Assembly (NCBI GenBank): GCA_905215725.1
Contig: CAJMRD010000023.1
Location: forward strand, 1 to 26,851
DNA length: 26,851 nt
Origin: an uncultured bacterium
GTDB lineage: Bacteria > Actinomycetota > Coriobacteriia > Coriobacteriales > Coriobacteriaceae
Direction of reading: 5' to 3'
The first letter of the stretch is position 1; each line of letters opens with the position of its first letter. This document shows positions 20,404 to 26,851 of the stretch, piece by piece. A program made the translations under genes and the position numbers. The notes under the pieces are model-generated. The model was not told where the DNA came from, made no database searches, and saw only the letters and a program-made list of their open reading frames with translations.

Positions 20404-21778
20404 AGGTGGCGGAAGTATCGACGACGCCGGTCGCATTGGCAACCGCGACTATGACGATCATGCATAGGAGCAGCACACCCAATGCCTTGAGCCAGAGTTT
20501 TGCGAGTTTCATGCCGCGATAGCTGTCGAGCAGTGCGAATCGCCGACGAAGACGGCGCTTATCGAGCAGCGCAAAATGCATAAGCACCATAAGACCATCG
20601 ACAAAGAAAAAATACTCGATTATGAGAAGCCACGTCGGGTAGCTTTGGTTCGCTCCGGTGGGGTAAAAGACGGCAAAGTGACTTCCGACAAAGAACACAA
20701 GCAGCGAGAAGCAGACGAGCGTATTCCAAATGCGCCCCAAAGACTCCGGAACGCGAGAGAGCAGACCACATGCAGCGGAGGCGGCAGGGCCAGGAGGCCC
20801 TGCGGGGTTCTGGAGCCCTTGGGGCGTCAACACCGTCTCCGAGGCCGGAGTTCGGACAGGCGGCGCAGGAGGCCGCACGGGGCGACTCAGATCGTATGCC
20901 GCGCGCGTCGCCCGTCCCAACGCTTCCGCACTCGCAAAACGCTTGGCCGGGTCGAGCGCCATCGACATGCAGACGGCATCGGCAAGTGGAGTGGGAATGC
21001 CGCGCGCCTCGCATTGCTCGCGCATGTCGAGCCCTGGCTTAGGGTCGACTCCCGTCAAGCAGAAGAACAACAGGGCGCCAAGTGCGTAGACGTCGCTTCG
21101 CACGCTCGTCTGCCCAAACCCATACTGCTCGGGCGGCGCATAGGGTCGCGTGCCAAACTTGACGGTGTCGGCATCGGCGCCATCGTGCCATACGCGCGCG
21201 ATCCCCAGGTCGATAATCACCAGCGATGAAAACGTCAGGCCGTCATCAGGCGTATAGTTGGCACCTGTCACGATGATATTCGACGGCTTGAGGTCACGAT
21301 GGATCACCGGCGCCGACGTCTCCCCCGCCATTGCAAAACCGGCATGGAGCTCGCCCACGGCGTCGCAAAGGACAGGATACAATTCACGCGCATAATCGGG
21401 GGTGGCTCCCAGACGGTCCACCAGCGCCCCGAGCGTCTCCCCTTCGATGTATTCCATAACCACGTTGAGCTCGTCGCCCACACGACGACAATCGACGATT
21501 CTGGGCAGGTGCTCAAAACGCCTGCCTGCCCGCTGGGCGGCAAACAGACGCTCGTATGCCCCGCCGATTTGAGCCGAAGCATCGATGCGTTTACGGACAA
21601 AGGGGCCGAGCGAACCACCGCCGGTTCCTTCAAAGTACACGAGCTCGGTTGTTTCAACGGACGAGCGCTTAAGTACACGCTCCACGCGATAGCTGTCGTC
21701 GCGATCGAGCGACGCCAGGTGCTCGGCAAGCGCTGCGGTCAGCTCGTCATTGGAATATGTTGGGGTCTGAGTATCCAT
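20402..21778 (-). CDS. Membrane-anchored Ser/Thr protein kinase
   Basis: A 458-residue eukaryotic-like kinase. Key positions: ATP-anchoring Lys63 in FVRKRI, catalytic loop HRDLKPSN (160-167), metal-binding DLG (190-192, instead of the common DFG) and APPE (214-217). The glycine loop is diverged (EGTGGGSLG). After the kinase domain (to ~310) comes a Pro-rich linker, then about three membrane helices (about 355-375, 385-410 and 430-452), so the kinase domain is cytosolic and held to the membrane at its C-terminus. No PASTA domains are present, unlike classical PknB. The start is the ATG at 21778, which has GGAGG only 2 nt away; ATG 21790 or 21787 is possible. It follows an HTH gene and a lipoprotein gene. 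Confidence 0.85.
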   Translation of the reverse strand: MDTQTPTYSNDELTAALAEHLASLDRDDSYRVERVLKRSSVETTELVYFEGTGGGSLGPFVRKRIDASAQIGGAYERLFAAQRAGRRFEHLPRIVDCRRVGDELNVVMEYIEGETLGALVDRLGATPDYARELYPVLCDAVGELHAGFAMAGETSAPVIHRDLKPSNIIVTGANYTPDDGLTFSSLVIIDLGIARVWHDGADADTVKFGTRPYAPPEQYGFGQTSVRSDVYALGALLFFCLTGVDPKPGLDMREQCEARGIPTPLADAVCMSMALDPAKRFASAEALGRATRAAYDLSRPVRPPAPPVRTPASETVLTPQGLQNPAGPPGPAASAACGLLSRVPESLGRIWNTLVCFSLLVFFVGSHFAVFYPTGANQSYPTWLLIIEYFFFVDGLMVLMHFALLDKRRLRRRFALLDSYRGMKLAKLWLKALGVLLLCMIVIVAVANATGVVDTSAT

Positions 21779-21876
21779 AGCCTCCATCATAGCGCAGGGC
21801 GCAGACACCCCATGGCATCCGCGCCCCGTTCGTTTGCATCGTTGTTCGACAGCTCCGCCGGCTCAGATATCAGCCG

Positions 21877-22299
21877 CTAACTCACCGTCTCCTCGCCAAA
21901 GCGATACAGTTCCTCGTTGACCTTTTGGAGGCTGCACCCGCGATCGATGCAAAAGATGATAATCGCATCGCGGCGGTCCTTGCAGTTAAGGACGCTTACC
22001 CCGGCAGCCGTCAGCGCACGGTTGGTCTCTTTGAGCGTCAGCGCCATCGCAAAGGCAATCTGCAGCACCTTATTGCGACTCGGATGACGCGCACCGGTAA
22101 AGATCTGATAGCCAAAGGTCTCATTGAGATCGGCCATACGAACCACGCGCGAGCGCTCCAAGCCCTTTTCCTGCAGTAGCTGCTTCAGGTAGTCCGAAAG
22201 CGACGGGGTGGCAAAGTCGTGCTCCTTGATATAGCCATCGATGTTTGGCGCGTCGAGAAGCTCATTGAGTAACTCGTCAGTCAGCTTTTTATCGGGCAT
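21877..22299 (-). CDS. Helix-turn-helix protein paired with the kinase
   Basis: A 140-residue protein. Residues ~33-95 carry an XRE-like helix-turn-helix fold (SLSDYLKQLLQEKG, then LNETFGYQIFTGARHPSRNKVLQIAFAM). After it, a conserved segment RDAIIIFCIDRGCSLQKVNEELY forms an additional helical region. This layout is a recurring family next to Ser/Thr kinases in Firmicutes-like genomes, and the pair may be a signalling unit in which the HTH protein is the target. Whether it binds DNA or only acts as a protein partner cannot be told. GAGGT lies upstream of ATG 22299. It is 98 nt before the kinase gene and 39 nt after the lipoprotein gene on the same strand. Confidence 0.78.
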   Translation of the reverse strand: MPDKKLTDELLNELLDAPNIDGYIKEHDFATPSLSDYLKQLLQEKGLERSRVVRMADLNETFGYQIFTGARHPSRNKVLQIAFAMALTLKETNRALTAAGVSVLNCKDRRDAIIIFCIDRGCSLQKVNEELYRFGEETVS

Positions 22300-22338
22300 A
22301 CGACCTCACCTCCCATACGGCGCAACGGTAGCGACATG

Positions 22339-22884
22339 CTAGGCCAGCGCCCAGCTTGCAGTGGCAGACTTATCAAACATGTTGGCAAAATACAGTGCCT
22401 TCTTGATATCGCCATCAAAGTAGATATTGCCCGCCACGGAGCCACCGGCGGAAAGGGTACCAGACTGCAGCTCATCGGAGCCCTCGCTGTAGTAACCCTG
22501 ATTCTGTTGAGCGCCGTTGGCGTCCTCGCCCTTCCAGTCGTAGATATTGTAATCTGCGCCCTCATCGCCATTGTTAACGTACGTGACGTGAATGCCCGTC
22601 ATGGTCGAACCGTCATAATTTGTGAGGCCGGGCTGGACGGAATCGACAACGACGGAAAGACCGGCAGCCGTGGTCACCGTCGCACCAACCGCCAGGTCAG
22701 TCGTAGGCTGCTCTTCCTTCTTCGCCTCTTCCTTCTTGTCGCCATCGCCAGCGTCCTCGGTGACGGTCGCCTTATCGCTACCACAACCGGCAAGAAGACC
22801 GGCAGTCCCCAAGGCGACGGTGGCGAATGCGCTCAGTGCAGCGCGACGGCTCAGCAGCACTTCGTTTTCAAGCTTTTTCATCAT
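22339..22884 (-). CDS. Tat-type lipoprotein, DUF4352-like
   Basis: A 181-residue exported lipoprotein. LSRRAALSAF (11-20) contains a twin-Arg-like SRR, followed by a hydrophobic stretch and lipobox LLAGC (Cys34), so it is predicted to be lipidated at Cys34 and perhaps Tat-exported. After an acidic/Lys-rich linker, residues ~63-181 form a beta-rich domain with VTTAAGLSVVVDSVQPG and GIHVTYVNNGDEG, typical of DUF4352 immunoglobulin-like proteins. It may be a surface sensor or structural partner for the kinase encoded downstream on the same strand. The start is ATG 22884, with GGAAGG upstream; the next codon is also ATG. No catalytic motif is seen. Confidence 0.8.
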   Translation of the reverse strand: MMKKLENEVLLSRRAALSAFATVALGTAGLLAGCGSDKATVTEDAGDGDKKEEAKKEEQPTTDLAVGATVTTAAGLSVVVDSVQPGLTNYDGSTMTGIHVTYVNNGDEGADYNIYDWKGEDANGAQQNQGYYSEGSDELQSGTLSAGGSVAGNIYFDGDIKKALYFANMFDKSATASWALA

Positions 22885-22893
22885 GCATCCTTC

Positions 22894-22933
22894 CTACGAT
22901 CCGGCTACCGTGCCGGCACACAGCACATCGTAG
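22894..22933 (-). other. Nested inverted repeat in lipoprotein gene leader
   Basis: CTACGAT (22894-22900) matches ATCGTAG (22927-22933), and inside lie CCGGC (22901-22905) and GCCGG (22912-22916). It is in the 5' region of the lipoprotein operon close to the start codon, so it could affect its translation or be an operator. Confidence 0.4.
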
Positions 22934-22962
22934 AAAGGATTAAACTTGAATTCATTAGCTGA

Positions 22963-23480
22963 GAGCTAAGGTTGCGGTATAGAAGAGCATGAAGCGCGTG
23001 TCCATCGCCGATGACACCTCGAGGCTTGCCAACATCGATTTGAACTACTGGTTCTACGGCTGCAGCGTCTTGCCTCGATTTCCGACATGACAAACCTGCG
23101 CGGCGTAGTCCATGCGGACGACGACGCTCTCGAGCATGCCCTACACACTCGATGCTCGAACGAGCTCGATAGAATCCTGGTAGATGCGGGCTGAGAACCG
23201 CCCAAGGGTCACATGGGCCCGACCACATTCAACAACCACAAGGCCATCGTTGGCGGCAATGACACGGCCTGCGACTCAAAGCAGACGAGTACGCGATACG
23301 CCGCGACGACGGCGAGGGGCAGGCGGGCTAGCTGACGGCTGGATGAGGCTTGGAACTGCACCAAATAGCACCCCTGACGGCTGCGCAGGCGTCTTTCATG
23401 CGCTGCTGCCAAGAATGAGTGCGCCGCCCCAGCGGTGCAGGCTAGGCGTTAGAGCGTAATGGCGCGTAGTAAGAACCGGC
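22963..23480. other. ~520-nt region with no confident gene
   Basis: Long reading frames on both strands are shadow-like, with Arg/Ser-rich translations. On the plus strand a fragment from ATG 22989 (MKRVSIADDTSRLAN...) and one in another frame (about 23040-23194; SISDMTNLRGVVHADDDAL...) look coding-like and could be joined by one frameshift, ending at TGA 23192-23194. A 40-codon ORF at 23213-23335 has a weak ribosome site and unconvincing composition. No tRNA, tmRNA, RNase P or SRP RNA signature was recognised. It may hold a decayed gene or an unknown RNA. Confidence 0.35.
22989..23194 (+). pseudogene. Possible frameshifted gene remnant
   Basis: Two coding-like fragments in different plus-strand frames, MKRVSIADDTSRLANIDLNY and SISDMTNLRGVVHADDDALE, meet at about 23060-23080. 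Joined by a single frameshift they would give about 68 residues ending at TGA 23194. The weak upstream site GAAGAG and absence of a recognisable family keep confidence low. Confidence 0.22.
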
Positions 23481-23993
23481 CTACCCCTCATTGAGATATT
23501 GCCTTCGGTCGGCCATGTGCTTTCCGGCGAGGGAACTTCCATGACGCAGTCCGTCCGAAATCGTCTCTCGGAAATAGTCGTCTTTCTCATCGCAGAGATT
23601 CTCGAGCTCCACCACTCGCGATGCCAAACGGTCTGAAACCTCGCGCTCTATTACGAGATCGCCTGACAGCTGAGCGTTTTCTTCCGTCAGCCGAGCATTC
23701 TTTTCCAGCAGCTGATCTTTCTCATGCGAGTTGTTGGCAACGTAGGCGACAGCCCCAATGACAGCGACCGTCCAAGCGGCAATCTCCTTCTTATGTTCTT
23801 TGACGAATTGGACGGCTTTCGCTGCGCCCTCCTTAACGACATCGGGAATGGCTTCCACCTTTTCTCGGGTGGCCTGCATGAGAGGCTTCTTTTCCGTATT
23901 GTCAAGCTCAAGGTCGGTTTCCGTCAGCGCTGTCTTCACGCTCTCTTCCTGCTGCTCGTCCTTAAGCTCGAACTCTTCCATTTCAGCCTCCAT
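23481..23993 (-). CDS. Single-helix membrane protein with coiled coil
   Basis: A 170-residue protein of unknown function. Residues 1-70 are acidic and helical (many Glu), followed by a membrane helix at about 71-88 (IAAWTVAVIGAVAYVANN) and a coiled coil at about 90-140 (EKDQLLEKNARLTEENAQL...). The C-terminus is polar. Two starts are possible: ATG 23993, with GAGGAAGGA upstream, and ATG 23981, with GGAGG 5 nt upstream. A TAAAAT box precedes it on the minus strand. I do not recognise a family; the layout suggests a scaffold or membrane tether. It is bounded by the poorly coding region downstream and a small divergent ORF upstream. Confidence 0.72.
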   Translation of the reverse strand: MEAEMEEFELKDEQQEESVKTALTETDLELDNTEKKPLMQATREKVEAIPDVVKEGAAKAVQFVKEHKKEIAAWTVAVIGAVAYVANNSHEKDQLLEKNARLTEENAQLSGDLVIEREVSDRLASRVVELENLCDEKDDYFRETISDGLRHGSSLAGKHMADRRQYLNEG

Positions 23994-24112
23994 TCCTTCC
24001 TCTTTAGCGTATTTTACCCCGTGCTTTAGGCCGATTACTCAGTTGCCAGCTGATTTGTGACCGCAGCGGATAATGCACTCGCAAGTTGACCTATGTCCTG
24101 CCAGGAGGTCCA

Positions 24113-24406
24113 GTGGAGTCTATTGCGGTGACGCTCATCGGCGTCACTGTGACACCAATCGGAGTGATCGAGTCCAACTCGCGCAGCCGCGCAGTTATGG
24201 AGCTCAAAATCGACGAGCTCACATCGAGCGAGCCTACAAACTCGAACAGGAAATGGCCGTGGTCAGGCGCGACGTTGACGCGCTTTTGCGATGAGCTGGA
24301 ACGGGAGCTGGCGATCGCGACCTGTATCCCTGCGTTGCTGGCGGCGGTGCTCTCACGCCAAACGCTTGTACATTCGGATTGCTACACAACGAATGAAACT
24401 TGTTGA
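24113..24406 (+). CDS. Doubtful small ORF, 97 residues
   Basis: A GTG-initiated ORF (24113) with AGGAGG 4 nt upstream. The translation begins with a hydrophobic, repetitive stretch (AVTLIGVTVTPIGVIE) and ends in CDELERELAIATCIPAL. Another frame over 24200-24294 also looks coding-like (AYKLEQEMAVVRRDVDALLR), so the region may be a gene broken by frameshifts rather than a real protein. Convergent hairpin GGGGCG/CGCCCC (24410-24437) follows the stop codon. No family is recognised. Confidence 0.35.
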   Translation: MESIAVTLIGVTVTPIGVIESNSRSRAVMELKIDELTSSEPTNSNRKWPWSGATLTRFCDELERELAIATCIPALLAAVLSRQTLVHSDCYTTNETC

Positions 24407-24409
24407 TGC

Positions 24410-24437
24410 GGGGCGCGGCTCATTCAGAGTCCGCCCC
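24410..24437. terminator. Hairpin between convergent genes
   Basis: GGGGCG (24410-24415) pairs with CGCCCC (24432-24437), with an inner GGCTC/GAGTC-like pairing. It lies between the 24113 ORF and the membrane protein gene at 24468 and could stop transcription from both sides; no T-run is present. Confidence 0.4.
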
Positions 24438-24467
24438 TCGCTTCATCCTCAAGAAGCTCGTCGAAGC

Positions 24468-24821
24468 CTACCCCACCGTGACGGATTCCCCGGTAAAGGT
24501 GCTCACAAGCAACAGGATAAAGAAGGCCAAATAGCTGATGCTCAGCAGGTAGGCGATGACCAAAAAGGCAATCCATCCTACATTGGTCTTACCGTCGGCG
24601 CGGCACTGCTCACGACTGCGATAAAGCCAAATCGTCACGCCGATAGCAGTGATAAACAGTACGAGTGCCGCCGTAGCCAGCCCAGCAAGCACAAACATCA
24701 CGCCAATGCCCACAGCGATGACCGGAAGCAGCAGCAAACCGCACCCGCATCCACCCGGACTATATACGGCAGACTGTCGGCGTCGCCTCATCGCCGCGCC
24801 ACCCCCATCATCTTTGAGCAC
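24468..24821 (-). CDS. Small membrane protein overlapping higA
   Basis: A 117-residue protein with an Arg-rich N-terminus (RRRRQ at 12-16), a Gly/Cys stretch (GGCGCG) and about three hydrophobic segments (28-50, 50-67 and 82-108). The GTG at 24821 overlaps the higA stop codon (TAGTG), so it may be translated by re-initiation; ATG 24791 inside the ORF is the alternative. Nothing indicates a function; it lies downstream of the higBA toxin-antitoxin genes and may be a passenger or a third partner of that operon. Confidence 0.65.
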   Translation of the reverse strand: MLKDDGGGAAMRRRRQSAVYSPGGCGCGLLLLPVIAVGIGVMFVLAGLATAALVLFITAIGVTIWLYRSREQCRADGKTNVGWIAFLVIAYLLSISYLAFFILLLVSTFTGESVTVG

Positions 24822-25162
24822 TACAGTGCGATGGCCTGCTGAACAGGAACGATCTTGTCGAGTTCCGGTTCGATCCGCCTTTTCTCGGCCTCAAGGTCAA
24901 ACGCCACCTGAGCGCGCAGCCAATAACCATCCGTCAGGCCAAAATAACGGCAAAGACGGAGGTCGGTGTCGGCCGTCACGCGACGTTTTCCCAAGACAAT
25001 CTGCCCGATACGCTGAGCCGGAATCCCAGTCTCCTTAGCAAGGCGATATTGAGAAATGCCCATGGGAACAAGAAACTCCTCTTTGAGAAGCTCACCAGGA
25101 GTCACCGGCGACAGCAAATCGGCCGAAGCCTCATCACTTGTGATAATCGACGATTTCGACAT
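24821..25162 (-). CDS. higA: HigA antitoxin (XRE family)
   Basis: A 113-residue antitoxin from ATG 25162. The HTH part reads LLSPVTPGELLKEEFLVPMGISQYRLAKETGIPAQRIGQIVLGKRRVTADTDLRL, the classic HigA arrangement with helix 2-3 QYRLAKETGIPAQRIGQI. It neutralises HigB by binding and represses the operon through DNA binding. The start is placed inside the 3' end of higB (29-nt overlap), typical of translationally coupled higBA pairs. The C-terminal half (WLRAQVAFDLEAEKRRIEPELDKI) is the standard HigA tail. In this order the toxin gene precedes the antitoxin gene, the higBA order. A palindrome upstream of higB is the likely operator. Confidence 0.93.
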   Translation of the reverse strand: MSKSSIITSDEASADLLSPVTPGELLKEEFLVPMGISQYRLAKETGIPAQRIGQIVLGKRRVTADTDLRLCRYFGLTDGYWLRAQVAFDLEAEKRRIEPELDKIVPVQQAIAL

Positions 25163-25415
25163 TCCAAGCCATCTCCTGTCTCCACTCAAAACAGACCCGA
25201 TAGCGCTCGTTAACACGGATGCTATATTGACCGGCACGATCGCCCTTCAAAGCTTCCAGGCGGTTGCCCGGTGGAACGCGAAGATCATCAAGTGAAGCAC
25301 AAACCTGCAGTTGGCGAATCTTCCTCAACGCAACACGCTCAAAGGGCACGAACCTCCTGACCCGCACACCCATGGCAAAGCGTTCGGTATCCTCATCTTT
25401 ATACGATGCAATCAT
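25134..25415 (-). CDS. higB: HigB toxin, RelE-like mRNA interferase
   Basis: A 93-residue RelE-superfamily toxin that cuts mRNA on the ribosome. The body LDDLRVPPGNRLEALKGDRAGQYSIRVNERYRVCFEW is the characteristic HigB/plasmid-maintenance killer signature, with conserved basic residues. The ATG at 25415 has AAGG 7 nt upstream. The gene is upstream of and overlaps higA. Upstream is a TATAAT box and a perfect palindrome, so transcription and autorepression are expected in this region. The full length and motif suggest an active toxin. Confidence 0.94.
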   Translation of the reverse strand: MIASYKDEDTERFAMGVRVRRFVPFERVALRKIRQLQVCASLDDLRVPPGNRLEALKGDRAGQYSIRVNERYRVCFEWRQEMAWNVEIVDYHK

Positions 25416-25426
25416 AGTATCGCCTT

Positions 25427-25472
25427 ACGTTAGTAACGTCAAACGTTTCTATAGACTTACATCTCTATTATA
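25427..25472 (-). promoter_or_regulatory. higBA promoter and palindromic operator candidate
   Basis: On the minus strand, perfect -10 TATAAT (25472-25467). A perfect 13-bp palindrome ACGTTA-G-TAACGT lies at 25427-25439, between the promoter and higB, with AAACGTTT (25441-25448) beside it. Repeated ACGTT half-sites fit HigA binding. A -35 box is not clear. Confidence 0.6.
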
Positions 25473-25479
25473 TCGTACG

Positions 25480-25503
25480 TTTGTTCGTGTTTTCTAGAAC
25501 AAA
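25480..25503 (-). terminator. Stem-loop between the M20 gene and higB
   Basis: TTTGTTC (25480-25486) pairs with GAACAAA (25497-25503), 15 nt after the M20 gene stop on the minus strand. It is A/T-rich and weak; it may be a terminator or part of the higBA control region. Confidence 0.35.
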
Positions 25504-25517
25504 TAGTCCTTCACGCC

Positions 25518-26705
25518 TTAGTCAAGCAAAAGCAATCGTTTATAGACATCGAGGCCTTTGAGTAGGATTTCCTCGTCGAAGAGCATGCTATCGGTATGCA
25601 GAGCGCTTGTGGCATAGGCGGGGCAGCCATCAGCGTCACTCGGATTGTCTTGTCCCTCTGGCACGCCCGTGCCCAGCAAGAAGAACACGCCCGGCAGATG
25701 GCGTTGATAGAACGCGAAATCCTCGGCGATCAGCAGCGGCTCGTCCACAAGTTGCAGCTCGGACAAGGCAAGCGCAATGCAGGCAAACAGCTCGGGGTCG
25801 TTATCGACTGGCGGATAGCCCTCGGCAAAGTCGAGATCGTACGTACAGCCTGTTGCGGCACAGGCATCGTCCAGCACGCGGCGCACGCCTTCGCGCGCCC
25901 GGTCGAACATGTCGTCCGTAAACACACGCAGGCTGCCGGCAACATGGGCCTCCCCCGCCACCGCATTGCAGACGGTACCGGCCTGCAGCAGACCAAACTT
26001 GCCGATACAGGGCTCGTCGGTGCCCAGCTCGTCCATCAGTTCGCGCTCGGCAACCAAGAACTTGGCAGCCGCCAGCGCCGCATCGTGCGACTCCTCGACC
26101 GGAACGCCATAGGTCTTAGCGATATGGATGCTCGTCCCGTGAATATGAATGTGTGTCTCACTCGAACGCGCCAGCAACGGACCGGAGCAGCTCGCCAACG
26201 TGCCGGCGGGCAGATCGGGCCACACGTGGAAGCCGAAGATGCGATCCACCCCGTAGCGCTCGAACACGCCGCTCTCGCACACCGTCTTGGCACCACCAGT
26301 CGTCTCCTCGGCCGGCTGAAACACAAAGAGAACGTTGCGCCTAATGGCGCCCGGCTGCTCGCGAATCATACGGTCGACATACGTCGCGGCGGCAAGTGCC
26401 ATGGCCATGTGTCCGTCATGTCCGCAAGCGTGCATCTTGCCGGGATGGATCGAGGCAAAGGCCGCTCCCGTCGCCTCCGCGATGGGCAGCGCATCCATAT
26501 CGGCGCGAATCGCCGTGGCACGCGCGGCACCAACGCCAGCGTCGAAGAAAGCGCAGACGCAGCTGGGACACGGATGGGTCACCTCGCAAGCGAGCGGCGC
26601 CAACACGCCCTCGATATAGGCAATAGTCTGCGGAAGATCGAAATCGAGCTCCGGAATGCGATGGAGATCGCGGCGATAGCGACGGAGTTCTTGGAGCTCG
26701 GTCAT
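25518..26705 (-). CDS. M20-family amidohydrolase (N-acyl amino acid hydrolase-like)
   Basis: A 395-residue metallo-amidohydrolase of the M20D/HipO type, which removes acyl groups from amino acids. Metal-site features: RADMDALPI (68-75), MHACGHDGHMAMAL (91-104; Cys94, His96 and His99 at the metal site) and QPAEETTGGAK (130-140; Glu133/Glu134 catalytic/metal ligand). The C-terminal metal His is likely in ALHTDSMLFDE. The start is ATG 26705 with AAGGGA upstream. An upstream extension to 26789 is possible but has no ribosome site. It is free-standing at the window end; upstream is A/T-rich sequence with a short CAGCA-ATA-TGCTG dyad (about 26775-26790) but no clear promoter. The natural substrate is unknown. 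Confidence 0.92.
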   Translation of the reverse strand: MTELQELRRYRRDLHRIPELDFDLPQTIAYIEGVLAPLACEVTHPCPSCVCAFFDAGVGAARATAIRADMDALPIAEATGAAFASIHPGKMHACGHDGHMAMALAAATYVDRMIREQPGAIRRNVLFVFQPAEETTGGAKTVCESGVFERYGVDRIFGFHVWPDLPAGTLASCSGPLLARSSETHIHIHGTSIHIAKTYGVPVEESHDAALAAAKFLVAERELMDELGTDEPCIGKFGLLQAGTVCNAVAGEAHVAGSLRVFTDDMFDRAREGVRRVLDDACAATGCTYDLDFAEGYPPVDNDPELFACIALALSELQLVDEPLLIAEDFAFYQRHLPGVFFLLGTGVPEGQDNPSDADGCPAYATSALHTDSMLFDEEILLKGLDVYKRLLLLD

Positions 26706-26851
26706 AGAGAATCCCTTCGTGAGGCACATCTGTTGCAACTTATTGTGATACAGGATTGTGGCACACATGTTTCCAGCATATTGCTGCATTTTTTAAGGCT
26801 CTGTTAGACCAGGATTGACATTCCGCCCCGTCATCTTCTTGCGATTGCACA

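Noticed and set aside
19159..20442. 427-residue minus-strand ORF
   Set aside because: Shadow of the coiled-coil wall hydrolase; Leu/Gly-rich reading without family features.
22963..23480. tRNA, tmRNA, RNase P or SRP RNA gene
   Set aside because: No CCA-ended cloverleaf or recognisable conserved core was seen.

Overview
This window looks like a chromosomal segment of a Coriobacteriia bacterium, most probably Collinsella or a close relative. The inference rests on high GC content with strongly G/C-ending codons, purine-rich GGAGG ribosome sites, LPxTG-type surface anchoring and the gene content: tandem acetate kinases, a fused-ATPase ECF transporter and Tat-type lipoproteins. No rRNA, tRNA, CRISPR array or insertion sequence was seen. 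Most genes are ordinary chromosomal genes.

Left part (1-8873, all minus strand). In transcription order: rnd (RNase D), a membrane zinc metallopeptidase, xseA and xseB (exonuclease VII), a HIT-family hydrolase, a LysR regulator, an MFS exporter, then two tandem acetate kinases, the second of which runs off the window at position 1. The LysR/MFS pair is visibly more A/T-rich than its surroundings and may be acquired. A diacylglycerol-kinase-like lipid kinase and a 30-residue one-helix membrane peptide (8972-9991, plus strand) diverge from rnd and end at a strong terminator.

Centre (10298-15982, plus strand). A secreted, LPTTG-anchored C69 peptidase is followed by the most interesting locus. 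A tryptophan-type transcription attenuator, made of a 22-codon leader peptide with three consecutive Trp codons and an intrinsic terminator, precedes a complete ECF transporter: S component, double-ABC ATPase and T component. The system reads as a tryptophan importer controlled by ribosome stalling at Trp codons. A roughly 100-nt cruciform lies between the S gene and the ATPase gene, and a 15-bp-stem terminator closes the operon.

Right-centre (16042-20364). A D-aspartate-ligase-like ATP-grasp enzyme and an aspartate racemase (minus strand) form a predicted D-Asp peptidoglycan cross-bridge pathway. A MOSC-domain protein is divergent from them, followed by a secreted coiled-coil protein with a lysozyme-like C-terminal domain.

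Right part (20402-26705, minus strand except one small doubtful ORF). A putative signalling operon (Tat lipoprotein, HTH protein, membrane Ser/Thr kinase) is followed by a poorly coding stretch at about 22963-23480, a tail-anchored-like coiled-coil protein, a higB-higA toxin-antitoxin module with a third overlapping membrane-protein gene, and an M20 amidohydrolase.
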